Below, in pieces: positions 1 through 8,860 of a stretch of 64,000 bases of DNA (positions are counted from its first letter, which is position 1; every line of letters begins with the position of its first letter). The translations under genes and the position numbers were made by a program. Below the pieces are notes generated by a model. It did no database searches and was not told the DNA's origin. It was given only the letters and a program-made list of their open reading frames with translations. The stretch lies in assembly GCA_044226045.1 (NCBI GenBank), contig JBGAHR010000021.1:3249-67248 (forward strand). Direction: 5' to 3'. The stretch is from Endoryza sp044226045 (lineage in GTDB: Bacteria; Bacteroidota; Bacteroidia; Chitinophagales; Chitinophagaceae).

Positions 1-372
1 AAACATTTCTGTAAAAAACACGAAGGAAAGATTGGGAAGTCCATTCACAGCATTCCCGCGAAAGTCATGGATGCCCTGATGCAATACAACTGGCCCGGAA
101 ATATCCGTGAGCTGGAAAACATCATTGAGCGGGCTATGATCCTTAGCCAGCACGGTGTACTGGAGGAGGGGGAATGGATTCCTGTCGACAAAACTCCTGA
201 TACATCGGACAACGGCTCCAAACTCGAAGATGTAGAGAAAGAGCATATCCTGGAGGTACTACATAAAACCGGCTGGCGTGTCAGCGGAGAAAAAGGCGCC
301 GCCAAGATATTAGGTCTGAACCCCACCACCCTCGAAGCGAGAATGAAGAAGCTGGGAATTAAGAGAGGGTGA
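1..372 (+). CDS. Sigma-54-dependent transcriptional activator, C-terminal fragment
   Basis: The reading frame is open from the first base, so only the last 123 residues are inside the window. They contain the end of an AAA+ sigma-54 activation domain, shown by the sensor-2 motif WPGNIRELEN (about residues 31-40 of the fragment), followed by a Fis-type helix-turn-helix at the C terminus (GLNPTTLEARMKKLGI). Proteins of this family hydrolyse ATP to open promoters bound by sigma-54 RNA polymerase. The sensor domain that would tell the signal lies upstream of the window. The family call is firm; the target genes cannot be inferred. Confidence 0.93.
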   Translation, partial: KHFCKKHEGKIGKSIHSIPAKVMDALMQYNWPGNIRELENIIERAMILSQHGVLEEGEWIPVDKTPDTSDNGSKLEDVEKEHILEVLHKTGWRVSGEKGAAKILGLNPTTLEARMKKLGIKRG

Positions 373-391
373 GTGCGGTTATGGTTTATGG

Positions 392-690
392 TTGGTTTAC
401 GGTTTGCAGTTTGTGGTTTGCGGTTTGCAGTTTGTGGTTTGCGGTTTGCAGTTTGCGGTTTGCGGTTTGCGGTTTGCAGTTTGCGGTTTGCAGTTTGCGG
501 TTTCCCTTTCCCTTTCTCTTTCTCTTTCCCTTTCCCTTTCCCTTTCCCTTTCCCTTTCTGTTTCCGTTTCTGTTTCCCTTTCTGTTTCTCTTTCCGTTTC
601 TCTTTCCGTTTCCCCTTCCGCTCTCGCTCTCACTCCCGCTCTCACTCCCGCTCCCGCTCCCTCTTCCGCTCTCCATTGGGATTCTCCCAA
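392..690. repeat. Two-part low-complexity repeat block
   Basis: The 472-bp gene-free gap after the sigma-54 activator holds two adjoining repeats. From about 392 to 502 it is an array of roughly 7-bp words alternating GGTTTGC and AGTTTGC (with GTGGTTT variants). From about 503 to 672 it becomes almost pure pyrimidine on the plus strand, made of CCCTTT and CTCTTTC words and then CGCTCTCACTCC words. All frames stay open here only because of the repeat composition. Reverse-complement relatives lie at 22480-22610, 33151-33205 and 49305-49390. Confidence 0.9.
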
Positions 691-844
691 AATATTGGGA
701 AACGGAGCTTGTTTCTTTGTTGCCGGTGCATAATTTGAAAATTTCTGAAATGCAGTCTGGTAGCGGGTTTCAGCCGATTTGTATTACACTGTTTTTTTTC
801 TGGCACGCCAGTTGGCTATACTGGTATACAAAACGGAAAAAAAG

Positions 845-1177
845 ATGACCCGGTTAATTTCAAAGAAGGATTTTAAGGACGCTATTATCGACAGTACAAA
901 CCTGGCTCTGGTTCAGTTCAAGATGGATTGGAGTGGGGCCTGCCAGATCATTTCACCTATTTATGAAGAACTGGCTGACTCATACAGAGGGCAGGCGAAG
1001 TTTTTTATTGTGGATGTGGAATCAGAAACTGGAATCGACAAGGAGTATGGTATCACCGAATTGCCCACGATTCTCTTTTTTAGAAACGGAAAGATCGTTG
1101 ATCACATTACCGGACTGACTCCGAAGAATGTAATGATCTCCAAAATTGAAAACGCATTATCTCTCGAATCCAAATAA
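845..1177 (+). CDS. Thioredoxin-like protein with a single active-site cysteine
   Basis: A 110-residue thioredoxin fold. The active-site region reads WSGAC (residues 29-33) where canonical thioredoxin has WCGPC, so the attacking first cysteine is serine and only the second cysteine remains. The cis-proline segment ELPTILFF is present, as expected for the fold. The ATG at 845 is chosen because the upstream extension would be encoded by non-conserved sequence. The protein probably cannot perform normal dithiol-disulfide exchange; it may bind partners, form mixed disulfides or act as a scaffold. The Crp/Fnr regulator gene begins 27 bp downstream, so the two may be cotranscribed. Confidence 0.85.
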   Translation: MTRLISKKDFKDAIIDSTNLALVQFKMDWSGACQIISPIYEELADSYRGQAKFFIVDVESETGIDKEYGITELPTILFFRNGKIVDHITGLTPKNVMISKIENALSLESK

Positions 1178-1204
1178 CCATTTATCAACTTTAAACCTAC
1201 AGCC

Positions 1205-1885
1205 ATGTCTGAAGAAATGAAATACTTCTATCTTAAAAGTCACCCATTGCTGGCGAGCCTGTCAGAGCAGAAGTTAAAAGAAGCTGCCGGCATCGCGAAA
1301 CTGAGAACTGTTTATCGCGGCGAGATTATCGGGTATGGAGAAGCTGGTTTTACCCGCATACATTTCCTGGTAAAAGGGAAGGTCAAGATCACCGATGTCA
1401 GCAATGCTGAAATGGAATTCATTAAGGATATCCTGACAGAGCCCGATATTTTCGGAGACCTCGGCCTGGAAGGAAGAATCAATGCAGATGAAAGTGCGGA
1501 AGCCCTAACTGCCAACACAATTATCTGTTCATTCCATGTATCCGATTTCAAAAGGATTCTCGAAGAAAACCCGCAGATGATCATGGGTTTTGCCAAGAAA
1601 GTAACGGGTAAGTTACAGCGCATGGAAAATCGTCATGCCGACCTGGTGTTCCTGGATGCGAAAGACCGACTCATCAGCTTTATTAAAAACTGGGCTCGTT
1701 CCGACGGCAACAGGGTGGGAGACAAGATTGTTCTGAACAATTATTTAACCCATAGTGATATTGCCAGTTTTATAGCTACCTCTCGTCAGAGTGTAAACAT
1801 GTTATTGAACGAACTCCGCAGCTCTGGTCTGCTTTGCTACGACCGTAAATACATTGAGCTGAATAATCCAGTGGCCTGGAATTAA
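1205..1885 (+). CDS. Crp/Fnr family transcriptional regulator
   Basis: A 226-residue protein with an N-terminal cyclic-nucleotide-binding-like beta-barrel (about residues 10-125), a long dimer helix and a C-terminal winged helix (about 150-220). The helix-turn-helix reads LTHSDIASFIATSRQSVNML; the recognition helix has SRQSV where E. coli CRP has SRETV. There is no N-terminal cysteine cluster, so it is not an iron-sulfur oxygen sensor of the E. coli FNR type. It follows the thioredoxin-like gene by 27 bp. It is one candidate, unproven, for the factor that reads the TGA-N6-TCA sites found between 22.7 and 45.4 kb. Confidence 0.92.
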   Translation: MSEEMKYFYLKSHPLLASLSEQKLKEAAGIAKLRTVYRGEIIGYGEAGFTRIHFLVKGKVKITDVSNAEMEFIKDILTEPDIFGDLGLEGRINADESAEALTANTIICSFHVSDFKRILEENPQMIMGFAKKVTGKLQRMENRHADLVFLDAKDRLISFIKNWARSDGNRVGDKIVLNNYLTHSDIASFIATSRQSVNMLLNELRSSGLLCYDRKYIELNNPVAWN

Positions 1886-1890
1886 ACAGA

Positions 1891-1929
1891 ACCGTTGTCG
1901 TCTTCCCTGTAAAGAAGACGACAACCGGT
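1891..1929. other. Strong inverted repeat after the Crp/Fnr gene
   Basis: Six bases after the stop codon, TTGTCGTCTT (1895-1904) pairs perfectly with AAGACGACAA (1915-1924), and the outer ACCG/CGGT extends the stem around one bulged C. No run of T follows, so it is not a textbook intrinsic terminator. It may stop or stabilise the upstream mRNA, or be a protein site upstream of the GH57 promoter. A smaller hairpin with the same GTCTGAAAGAC-type core lies at 8795-8817. Confidence 0.6.
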
Positions 1930-1944
1930 ATAGTCCCCTCCCGA

Positions 1945-1952
1945 TACATTTG
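1945..1952 (+). promoter_or_regulatory. Candidate -7 element for the GH57 gene
   Basis: TACATTTG is an exact match to the Bacteroidota -7 consensus TAnnTTTG. It lies 71 bp before the chosen GH57 start and just after the inverted repeat at 1891-1929. No good -33 TTG is visible at the usual distance. Confidence 0.4.
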
Positions 1953-2023
1953 CAACTCGTGAAAAACAAGGATGATGAAATGGATTGAATAGCCCCATTC
2001 ATCGCCGGATATATTGTATTGCC

Positions 2024-3238
2024 ATGACAACAATTTGTTTGTACTTCAAAGTACACCAGCCATACCTGCTGGATGTAATAGAGGCGTATGATCTTAAAGG
2101 TGAGATACCCTCCCATTCATCCTGCCAGCACAGATTTGATCTGCTGGCCGATCAATGTTACCTGCCTGCCAACCGTTTGCTGTTGAAACTGATCCTTCAA
2201 AACCGTGGATCCTTCCGGGTAAGCTTTTCAATCAGTGGCACAGCGATAGAACTTTTCGAAAGATTTCGACCCGATGTAATAGACTCTTTCCGTGAACTGG
2301 TGAACACCGGTTGTGTGGAGATACTGGGGGAGACCTACTATCACTCCCTGGCTTCGCTGCATTCTGTAAACGAATGGCAGCAACAGGTGAGCCTGCATTC
2401 GGCACTTGTTCGAGCCACTTTTGGTCTTACTCCCTCGGTGTACAGAAATACGGAACTGATCCATGATAATGATTTATCACAACGGGTGATGGACATGGGC
2501 TTTAAGGGAATTCTGTGCGAAGGAGTGGATGCTGTGTTGCAGGGACGCAGCCCCAACAGGTTATACCAGGCTCCCGGTTCTTCCTTGCCGTTATTGCTCC
2601 GGAATCCAAGGTTGTCGGATGACATCGCATTTCGATTTGATGACCCCGATTGGTCTGAACAGCCGCTGACGGCCGAAAAATTCGCGGAGTGGATACACAG
2701 TCACCCGCCAGGCAATGAAGTGATCAACCTGTTCATGGATTATGAAACATTGGGAATTCACAAGAAAGAATCAACAGGCATATTTCAATTTATAGAAGCC
2801 CTCCCTGAAAAAATATTGTCTCGAAAGGATTTCAGCTTTTCCCTGCCTTCGGAAGTGATCGGATATGAAATGGTGGTGGCAGAGTACGATGTAAAACGGC
2901 CGATTTCCTGGGAGAACAGGGGTGAAGCAGCCTGTATCTGGAGTGAACACCCGATGCAACATAATATGCTGAGAAAGATTTACAGCCTGGAAAATACAGT
3001 AATGAGTTCCGGCAGCAGCCAGTCGATCCGGAAATGGAGAATGTTGCAATCCGCGGATCATTTCTATTTTATGAACAGGCGGAATGAAAAATATAAAAAC
3101 CCGTACACATCCGAGGAGGAAGCCGGCAATTATTACCTGAAAGTGGTGAATGACCTGGAGATCGGGTTGATCAGGAAAACACTGGATACTTCCAGGAAGG
3201 CGGGTGCGGCCAGGCATGTAGCGCTTAGTATTATCTAA
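2024..3238 (+). CDS. Glycoside hydrolase family 57 protein (alpha-amylase or glucanotransferase type)
   Basis: The product has 404 residues and opens with the GH57 signature ICLYFKVHQPYLL. Later landmarks fit the family: ILCEGVDAVL with a candidate nucleophile E166, and INLFMDYETLG with a candidate acid/base D239. GH57 enzymes cleave or transfer alpha-glucan chains by a retaining mechanism. There is no signal peptide, so it should act on cytoplasmic glycogen or maltodextrin. ATG 2024 is preferred to an upstream ATG at 1985 because the GH57 barrel begins immediately after it. It leads a run with an SDR, a GH63-like glucosidase and a debranching enzyme. The exact specificity is unknown. Confidence 0.88.
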   Translation: MTTICLYFKVHQPYLLDVIEAYDLKGEIPSHSSCQHRFDLLADQCYLPANRLLLKLILQNRGSFRVSFSISGTAIELFERFRPDVIDSFRELVNTGCVEILGETYYHSLASLHSVNEWQQQVSLHSALVRATFGLTPSVYRNTELIHDNDLSQRVMDMGFKGILCEGVDAVLQGRSPNRLYQAPGSSLPLLLRNPRLSDDIAFRFDDPDWSEQPLTAEKFAEWIHSHPPGNEVINLFMDYETLGIHKKESTGIFQFIEALPEKILSRKDFSFSLPSEVIGYEMVVAEYDVKRPISWENRGEAACIWSEHPMQHNMLRKIYSLENTVMSSGSSQSIRKWRMLQSADHFYFMNRRNEKYKNPYTSEEEAGNYYLKVVNDLEIGLIRKTLDTSRKAGAARHVALSII

Positions 3239-3258
3239 ACCATCATAAACAGTATAGC

Positions 3259-4059
3259 ATGAAACTAAATGGACAGGTGGCGATTGTCACCGGCGCCAGT
3301 AGCGGCATTGGAGCCGGCTGCGCCAAAGAATTAGCAAAGGCAGGCGCCACGGTAGTGGTCAATTATCCGGTGGCCAGCACCCGTCAGATGGCGGAACAGG
3401 TTGTTGCCGACATTGCGGCATCCGGCGGTCACGCCATCTCTATGCAGGCGGATGTATCAAAGGAAGCAGATGTTCAACAAATGTTTGCGGAAGTGGTTCG
3501 GCAGTTTGGAACGGTAGACATACTGGTAAATAATGCCGGTCTTCAGAAAGATGCTCCTTTTGCCAACATGTCTCTCGATCAGTGGAATTTTGTGATCGGT
3601 GTCAATCTTACCGGTCAGTTCCTTTGTGCCCGCGAAGCCATTCGTGAGTTTCTGCGCAGAGGAGAAACGGAAAGATCAAAGTCGGTTGGCAAGATCATTT
3701 GCATGAGCAGTGTGCATGAAGTAATTCCCTGGGCGGGGCATGCGAACTACGCTGCTTCAAAAGGAGGAGTGATGCTGATGATGAAAACCATCGCGCAGGA
3801 ATTTGCGCCGAAAAAAATTCGTATCAACTCCATTGCTCCCGGAGCGATCGCCACACCCATCAACCACGAAGCCTGGGATACGGCGGAACACCTGCAAACA
3901 TTACTGAAACTGATTCCACAGAAACGGATCGGACAGGTGGAGGATATTGGGAAAGCGGTTGTATGGCTGGCCAGCGACGATTCGGATTATGTGAACGGAA
4001 CAACACTTTTTGTCGACGGTGGTATGACCCTGTATCCGGGTTTTGAAGACAATGGTTAA
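3259..4059 (+). CDS. SDR family oxidoreductase, glucose 1-dehydrogenase-like
   Basis: A 266-residue classical short-chain dehydrogenase. It shows the cofactor motif TGASSGIG (about residue 12), the structural NNAG motif, a catalytic serine in ICMSSVHE and the YxxxK pair in YAASKGG. Its length and the C-terminal GGM motif resemble bacterial glucose 1-dehydrogenases, which oxidise glucose to gluconolactone with NAD(P). The position between the GH57 and glucosidase genes supports a sugar substrate. The gene starts 20 bp after GH57 and is probably in the same operon. Sugar specificity is an inference. Confidence 0.85.
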   Translation: MKLNGQVAIVTGASSGIGAGCAKELAKAGATVVVNYPVASTRQMAEQVVADIAASGGHAISMQADVSKEADVQQMFAEVVRQFGTVDILVNNAGLQKDAPFANMSLDQWNFVIGVNLTGQFLCAREAIREFLRRGETERSKSVGKIICMSSVHEVIPWAGHANYAASKGGVMLMMKTIAQEFAPKKIRINSIAPGAIATPINHEAWDTAEHLQTLLKLIPQKRIGQVEDIGKAVVWLASDDSDYVNGTTLFVDGGMTLYPGFEDNG

Positions 4060-4116
4060 TCAGTCCGCTACACCTTCACTTCTCAATCACTTACATTACA
4101 CTAAAAAGCAAACAGC

Positions 4117-6768
4117 ATGAATGCCGAACAAAACCGTTTACAGGAACACGGTTGGAAGAAATGGGGCCCTTACCTCAGCGAACGCCAGTGGGGCACGGTA
4201 CGTGAAGACTACAGTGCCGAAGGAAATGCCTGGGATTATTTTCCTCATGATCATGCCCGATCAAGGGTTTATCGCTGGGGAGAAGATGGTATTGCAGGCA
4301 TCAGTGATGATTCGCAAAGAATCTGCTTCGCTATAGCGCTGTGGAATGGCAAAGACCCGATATTGAAGGAAAGACTGTTTGGACTTACCGGAAACGAGGG
4401 TAATCATGGGGAAGACGTGAAGGAACTGTATTACTATCTCGATAATACGCCCACCCATTCGTACATGAAGCACCTGTATAAATATCCGCAGGCTGCTTAC
4501 CCCTATGCCGACCTGGTTCGGGTTAACAGGGAAAGATCCCGGATGGAAAAGGAATATGAGCTGCTCGATACGGGGCTCTTTGATCAATCAGCCTACTTTG
4601 ATGTATTTACCGAATACGCCAAAAACGACAAAGAGGATATCCTGATCCAGGTCACGATTCACAACCGCGGGGCAGAAGAAGCTTATGTATCACTCCTGCC
4701 CACTTTATGGTGCCGCAATCTCTGGAGTTTTCAACCCGGTACGGTAAAACCGACCATCAAATTGGAGGAAGGATACAAAGACTTTGGACTGGTATCGGTA
4801 CAGCTGAATGAGGAAGAGCAATATCATTTTTATTTTGATAAGCCTTCCCGCACATTATTTACAGAGAATGAAACAAACACCGAAAGACTTTTCGGTCAAC
4901 CGAACGCGCATCCATTTGTAAAGGACGCTTTTCATACGGCCGTCGTCAACCAGGATTACAGTTGGATAGAACAACGCCGGGAAGGAACCAAGTTCAGTCC
5001 CCAATACGAATATCTTGTCGCAGCGGGAACCTCGGTTAAGGTGAAGTTGAGATTGTCGAAAGAGAAAATGGCGAAGCCGTTTAAGCAATTTGATGACATC
5101 CTCCTGCAACGGATAGCAGAGGCGAATTCATTTTACGCAGAAATCGCTGACACGAAGCATGCAGACCGGCAAAATATCCAGCGTCAGGCATTGGCGGGCA
5201 TGTTGTGGAGCAAACAGTATTTTCATATAGATATTCCGAGATGGTTGAACGGAGACCCCGGGCAACCGGCTCCGCCACCGCAACGAAAATATGGCCGGAA
5301 TCATCAGTGGGCCTCGCTCAATAATGAAGATATCATCTCCATGCCAGACAAATGGGAATATCCCTGGTATGCTGCCTGGGACCTGGCTTTTCATTGTGTA
5401 CCGCTGGCGATGGTAGACTTGCAGTTCGCCAAAGACCAACTGATCTTGTTGCTTAGGGAATGGTACATGCATCCCAATGGGCAACTGCCGGCATACGAGT
5501 GGGCTTTTTCAGACGTCAATCCACCGGTGCATGCCTGGAGCTGTCTGCAGGTGTATAAAATGGAAAAGGAAAGAACGGGTAAGGGAGATACCTTTTTTCT
5601 GGAAAGAGTATTCCAGAAATTAATGATCAACTTCACCTGGTGGGTAAACAGAAAAGACCATAAAGGCAATAACGTTTTCGAAGGAGGATTCCTGGGACTG
5701 GACAATATTGGTGTATTTGACAGGAGCAATACCATTCCCGGTGGAGGCATACTGGAACAGGCAGACGGAACCGGCTGGATGGCGATGTATTGTCTCAATA
5801 TGCTGGAAATGGCGCTGGAGATATCGCAGGTTAACCCGGCATATGAAGATGTAACTACCAAGTTCTTTGAACATTTCGTATATATCGCAGAATCGTTGAA
5901 CCGGATCGGTGATGACTGGACAGGAAGTTGGGATGATGAAGACGGATTCTTCTACGATGTGTTATCCTTGCCGGATGGAAGATATATTCCGCTAAAAGTG
6001 AGAAGCCTGGTGGGATTAACCACTCTTTTTGCTGTTTTGGTATTGAAAAAAGATTTGCTGGAAAAGCTACCGGATTTCAATAGCCGACTGCGTTGGTTTC
6101 ACCAATACCGTCAGCAAAACAATCACCATGCGGTGATCGAAGACCTTAGCGATAACAAAGACATTCTTTTGTCCCTGGTCCCTCGGCAGCGGCTTGAAAA
6201 GTTGATGAAGGCCCTGCTCGATGAAAATGAATTTTTATCTGCAGGCGGCATTCGTTCCATATCAAAGGTTCACCAGTCCGGTTACAGTGTGCACATCAAT
6301 GGAGAGGAATTCGGATTAAGCTACCAGCCGGGTGAAGGGGAGTCTTCTTTATTTGGTGGGAACTCCAATTGGAGAGGACCTGTCTGGTTTCCTATGAACT
6401 ACCTGCTGATTAAAGCGCTGAAGGAATATTGCCGGTATTACGATAGCGAAGTGGAATATCCTTTGGGTTCAGGCAACTTCAGTATGTTAAGCGAAGTGGC
6501 CAACGATCTTTCGGAACGACTGATATCACTGTTTGCGGTTTCAGCGAACGGTCATCGACCCGTTCACGACGGACATCCTATATATAAAGAAGACCCGCAT
6601 TTCAGGGATTTGGTACTGTTCTATGAGTACTTTCATGGTGATAGCGGCAGAGGAGTGGGCGCTTCGCATCAGACAGGCTGGACGGGCCTGGTGGCAAAAC
6701 TGATCCAGGAAGTTGATCAACACAAACGCCCCGTTCCTGCAAAGAAAAAATCTACCATCTCTTCTTAA
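4117..6768 (+). CDS. GH63-like glucosidase (MGH1-like (alpha/alpha)6 barrel)
   Basis: An 883-residue protein without a signal peptide. The N-terminal part (about 1-330, beginning LQEHGWKKWGPYLSERQWGT) is a beta-sandwich typical of bacterial proteins annotated as glucosidase. The C-terminal two thirds form an (alpha/alpha)6-barrel, with landmarks WDDEDGFFYDVL and WRGPVWFPMNYLL. Relatives hydrolyse alpha-glucosides such as glucosylglycerate, trehalose-like compounds or short oligosaccharides. It sits between the SDR and the debranching enzyme, whose start follows by 9 bp, so a shared transcript is likely. The substrate is not determined by the sequence. Confidence 0.85.
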   Translation: MNAEQNRLQEHGWKKWGPYLSERQWGTVREDYSAEGNAWDYFPHDHARSRVYRWGEDGIAGISDDSQRICFAIALWNGKDPILKERLFGLTGNEGNHGEDVKELYYYLDNTPTHSYMKHLYKYPQAAYPYADLVRVNRERSRMEKEYELLDTGLFDQSAYFDVFTEYAKNDKEDILIQVTIHNRGAEEAYVSLLPTLWCRNLWSFQPGTVKPTIKLEEGYKDFGLVSVQLNEEEQYHFYFDKPSRTLFTENETNTERLFGQPNAHPFVKDAFHTAVVNQDYSWIEQRREGTKFSPQYEYLVAAGTSVKVKLRLSKEKMAKPFKQFDDILLQRIAEANSFYAEIADTKHADRQNIQRQALAGMLWSKQYFHIDIPRWLNGDPGQPAPPPQRKYGRNHQWASLNNEDIISMPDKWEYPWYAAWDLAFHCVPLAMVDLQFAKDQLILLLREWYMHPNGQLPAYEWAFSDVNPPVHAWSCLQVYKMEKERTGKGDTFFLERVFQKLMINFTWWVNRKDHKGNNVFEGGFLGLDNIGVFDRSNTIPGGGILEQADGTGWMAMYCLNMLEMALEISQVNPAYEDVTTKFFEHFVYIAESLNRIGDDWTGSWDDEDGFFYDVLSLPDGRYIPLKVRSLVGLTTLFAVLVLKKDLLEKLPDFNSRLRWFHQYRQQNNHHAVIEDLSDNKDILLSLVPRQRLEKLMKALLDENEFLSAGGIRSISKVHQSGYSVHINGEEFGLSYQPGEGESSLFGGNSNWRGPVWFPMNYLLIKALKEYCRYYDSEVEYPLGSGNFSMLSEVANDLSERLISLFAVSANGHRPVHDGHPIYKEDPHFRDLVLFYEYFHGDSGRGVGASHQTGWTGLVAKLIQEVDQHKRPVPAKKKSTISS

Positions 6769-6777
6769 TTATTCACG

Positions 6778-8727
6778 ATGATACAAAAAGACAAAAACCT
6801 GCTGAGTGAACAGTCTTCGGTGCTCGAGCTGGAATGGCTGGAGACAAACGGATTGGGTGGTTGGTCCTCTTCCACGCTGGGCGGTGCGCATACCCGTCGT
6901 TACCATGGCTTGCTGATGGCGGCGACTGTACCACCAGTTGAAAGAAAATTATTGCTGTCATCGCTGGAGGAAACGATCGTTATCGGGGATCATCGGTATG
7001 AATGGGGAATGCATGTATATCAGTCCGGCATCGTCCATCCCCAGGGGAATCAGCTCCTGTCAAAGTTCTCCAAGGACTTATACCCTGAATGGATATATGA
7101 TTTTGAAGGCGTTCAAATCAGGAAGTCGTTGTTGATGATTCACGGCGAGAATACCGTTGTAATATGGTATGATATCCTGCAGGCGCCCGGTAATTGCCGG
7201 ATGGAATGGCTTCCATTGATGGCAGCCAGGGGTTATCATCAACTTCAGCAGGAAGGACCCGGACTTCACTGGGATGTTGATTTTTCCAATGGAGTGTTTC
7301 ACAATCGCCCGGATGGAGAAAACAATGTCTACATTTCGATTCCGGAAGCACAGTATCATCATCACCCCCAATGGTATCGCCGGTTTGAGTATCCCGTTGA
7401 ACAATACCGGGGGCTGGATTTCCAGGAAGACCTTTTAAATCATGGTACATTTTTCCGTGACATTCAATCCGGAGATCGCATAGGCATTATTGTTTCTACC
7501 CAGCCGGTGAATGGACGCGATCCTTTTGCGCTGGCTGAGCAGGAGATTGCCAGGCGCCGGAATTTGATAGTTGCACAACAGGAGTCGGACTTTAAAAGAC
7601 TGTTAATGCTGGCTGCCGATCAGTTCATTGTAGCCAGGGGATCCGAATTGAAAACGGTCATTGCCGGATATCACTGGTTTACCGATTGGGGAAGAGATAC
7701 AATGATCAGCTTACCGGGCTTATGTCTGGCTACTGGTAGATTTGAAGACGCTCGAAAAATCCTGCAGGCCTTTGCAGATGTTGTTGATGCCGGTATGTTG
7801 CCAAACAGATTCCAGGATAATTTGGAGGAACCGGAATACAACAATGTAGATGGTACGCTCTGGTATTTTATTGCAGTCTATAAGTACTTACAGGCAACCG
7901 GCGATGCCGAATTCGTACTGAACAGGATATTGCCCGTTTTAAGATCAATAGTGGAATGGCATATCAGGGGCACCCGATTCAACATAAAAGTAGATGAAGA
8001 CGGTCTCCTGAATGCAGGACAGGAAGGACAGCAACTCACTTGGATGGATGCACGAATTGGTAACTGGGTAGTAACGCCCCGTATGGGCAAGCCTGTTGAG
8101 ATCCAGGCTCTCTGGTACAACGCCCAACTCATCTTCGCTGAGTTATTGGCCATGTATGGTGACTCGCAACAAGTGCAATACTGGAGAGACCAGGCCGCCA
8201 AGACCAAAGAATCTTTTTTGCCACTTTTCTGGAATGCAGCAGGCGGATATCTGTACGACGTAATCAATGAACAGCAGCAGGGAGACGCCAGTTTCAGACC
8301 TAATCAGCTATTCGCGATCAGCCTGCCTTTTCCGCTGATCGAGGATGAGCAGGCAAGGAGGGTGTTGTCCCTTGTTTCCGAAAAACTCTACATACCAGCC
8401 GGTATACGTACACTACCATCTGATGACAACCGGTATGTTGAGATGTATGGGGGGGATCAATGGCACCGGGATTCATCTTACCACCAGGGTACGGCATGGA
8501 CCTGGCTGATTGGTCCGTATATTGACGCACTCGCCAAAACAGGCCATGATCGCGAAAAGCTTCAGGCCATCATCGATCAGTGTAAGCCGCATCTCGAGGA
8601 AGGCTGTCTTGGCTCGGTATCCGAAATTCTGGATGCCGGCAGTAGCCATCATCCGCGAGGTTGTGTGGCCCAGGCATGGGGAGTGGCGGAATGGCTTCGG
8701 GTTGTCCACGACTATCAACTGACCTGA
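6778..8727 (+). CDS. Amylo-alpha-1,6-glucosidase / glycogen debranching enzyme (GH133)
   Basis: A 649-residue protein of the archaeal/bacterial debranching type. The N-terminal domain (about 1-210) begins with LEWLETNGLGGWSSSTLGGA and RRYHGLL, hallmark motifs of the glycogen-debranching N domain. The C-terminal (alpha/alpha)6 barrel contains FTDWGRDTMISLPG around D303 and WHRDSSYHQGTAWTWLIG near the end. It removes alpha-1,6 branch glucose from limit dextrins in the cytoplasm. It is 9 bp downstream of the glucosidase gene, and with GH57 it gives the locus a full set of alpha-glucan breakdown activities. Confidence 0.92.
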   Translation: MIQKDKNLLSEQSSVLELEWLETNGLGGWSSSTLGGAHTRRYHGLLMAATVPPVERKLLLSSLEETIVIGDHRYEWGMHVYQSGIVHPQGNQLLSKFSKDLYPEWIYDFEGVQIRKSLLMIHGENTVVIWYDILQAPGNCRMEWLPLMAARGYHQLQQEGPGLHWDVDFSNGVFHNRPDGENNVYISIPEAQYHHHPQWYRRFEYPVEQYRGLDFQEDLLNHGTFFRDIQSGDRIGIIVSTQPVNGRDPFALAEQEIARRRNLIVAQQESDFKRLLMLAADQFIVARGSELKTVIAGYHWFTDWGRDTMISLPGLCLATGRFEDARKILQAFADVVDAGMLPNRFQDNLEEPEYNNVDGTLWYFIAVYKYLQATGDAEFVLNRILPVLRSIVEWHIRGTRFNIKVDEDGLLNAGQEGQQLTWMDARIGNWVVTPRMGKPVEIQALWYNAQLIFAELLAMYGDSQQVQYWRDQAAKTKESFLPLFWNAAGGYLYDVINEQQQGDASFRPNQLFAISLPFPLIEDEQARRVLSLVSEKLYIPAGIRTLPSDDNRYVEMYGGDQWHRDSSYHQGTAWTWLIGPYIDALAKTGHDREKLQAIIDQCKPHLEEGCLGSVSEILDAGSSHHPRGCVAQAWGVAEWLRVVHDYQLT

Positions 8728-8794
8728 TCATATAGTACGCAGGCGGTATTGCCATATTGCTGACAGTTTAATTCATAAACAGACTATCATTCTG

Positions 8795-8817
8795 CTGTTT
8801 CGTCTGAAAGACGACAG
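8795..8817. other. Hairpin between the debranching enzyme and GMC genes
   Basis: TCGTC (8800-8804) pairs with GACGA (8810-8814) around a TGAAA loop, and CTG/CAG extends it across two unpaired bases. No T-run follows. The gap is 133 bp; apart from this hairpin I see no clear element in it. Confidence 0.35.
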
Positions 8818-8860
8818 GAACCTCTTTACTCAAATATTTACTTGCATTGAAATTTTTTAT

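Noticed and set aside
369..848. Long open frames on both strands through the repeat block
   Set aside because: They encode only repeated dipeptides such as alternating Phe-Pro, Ser-Leu or Arg-Glu, and they arise from the low-complexity composition.
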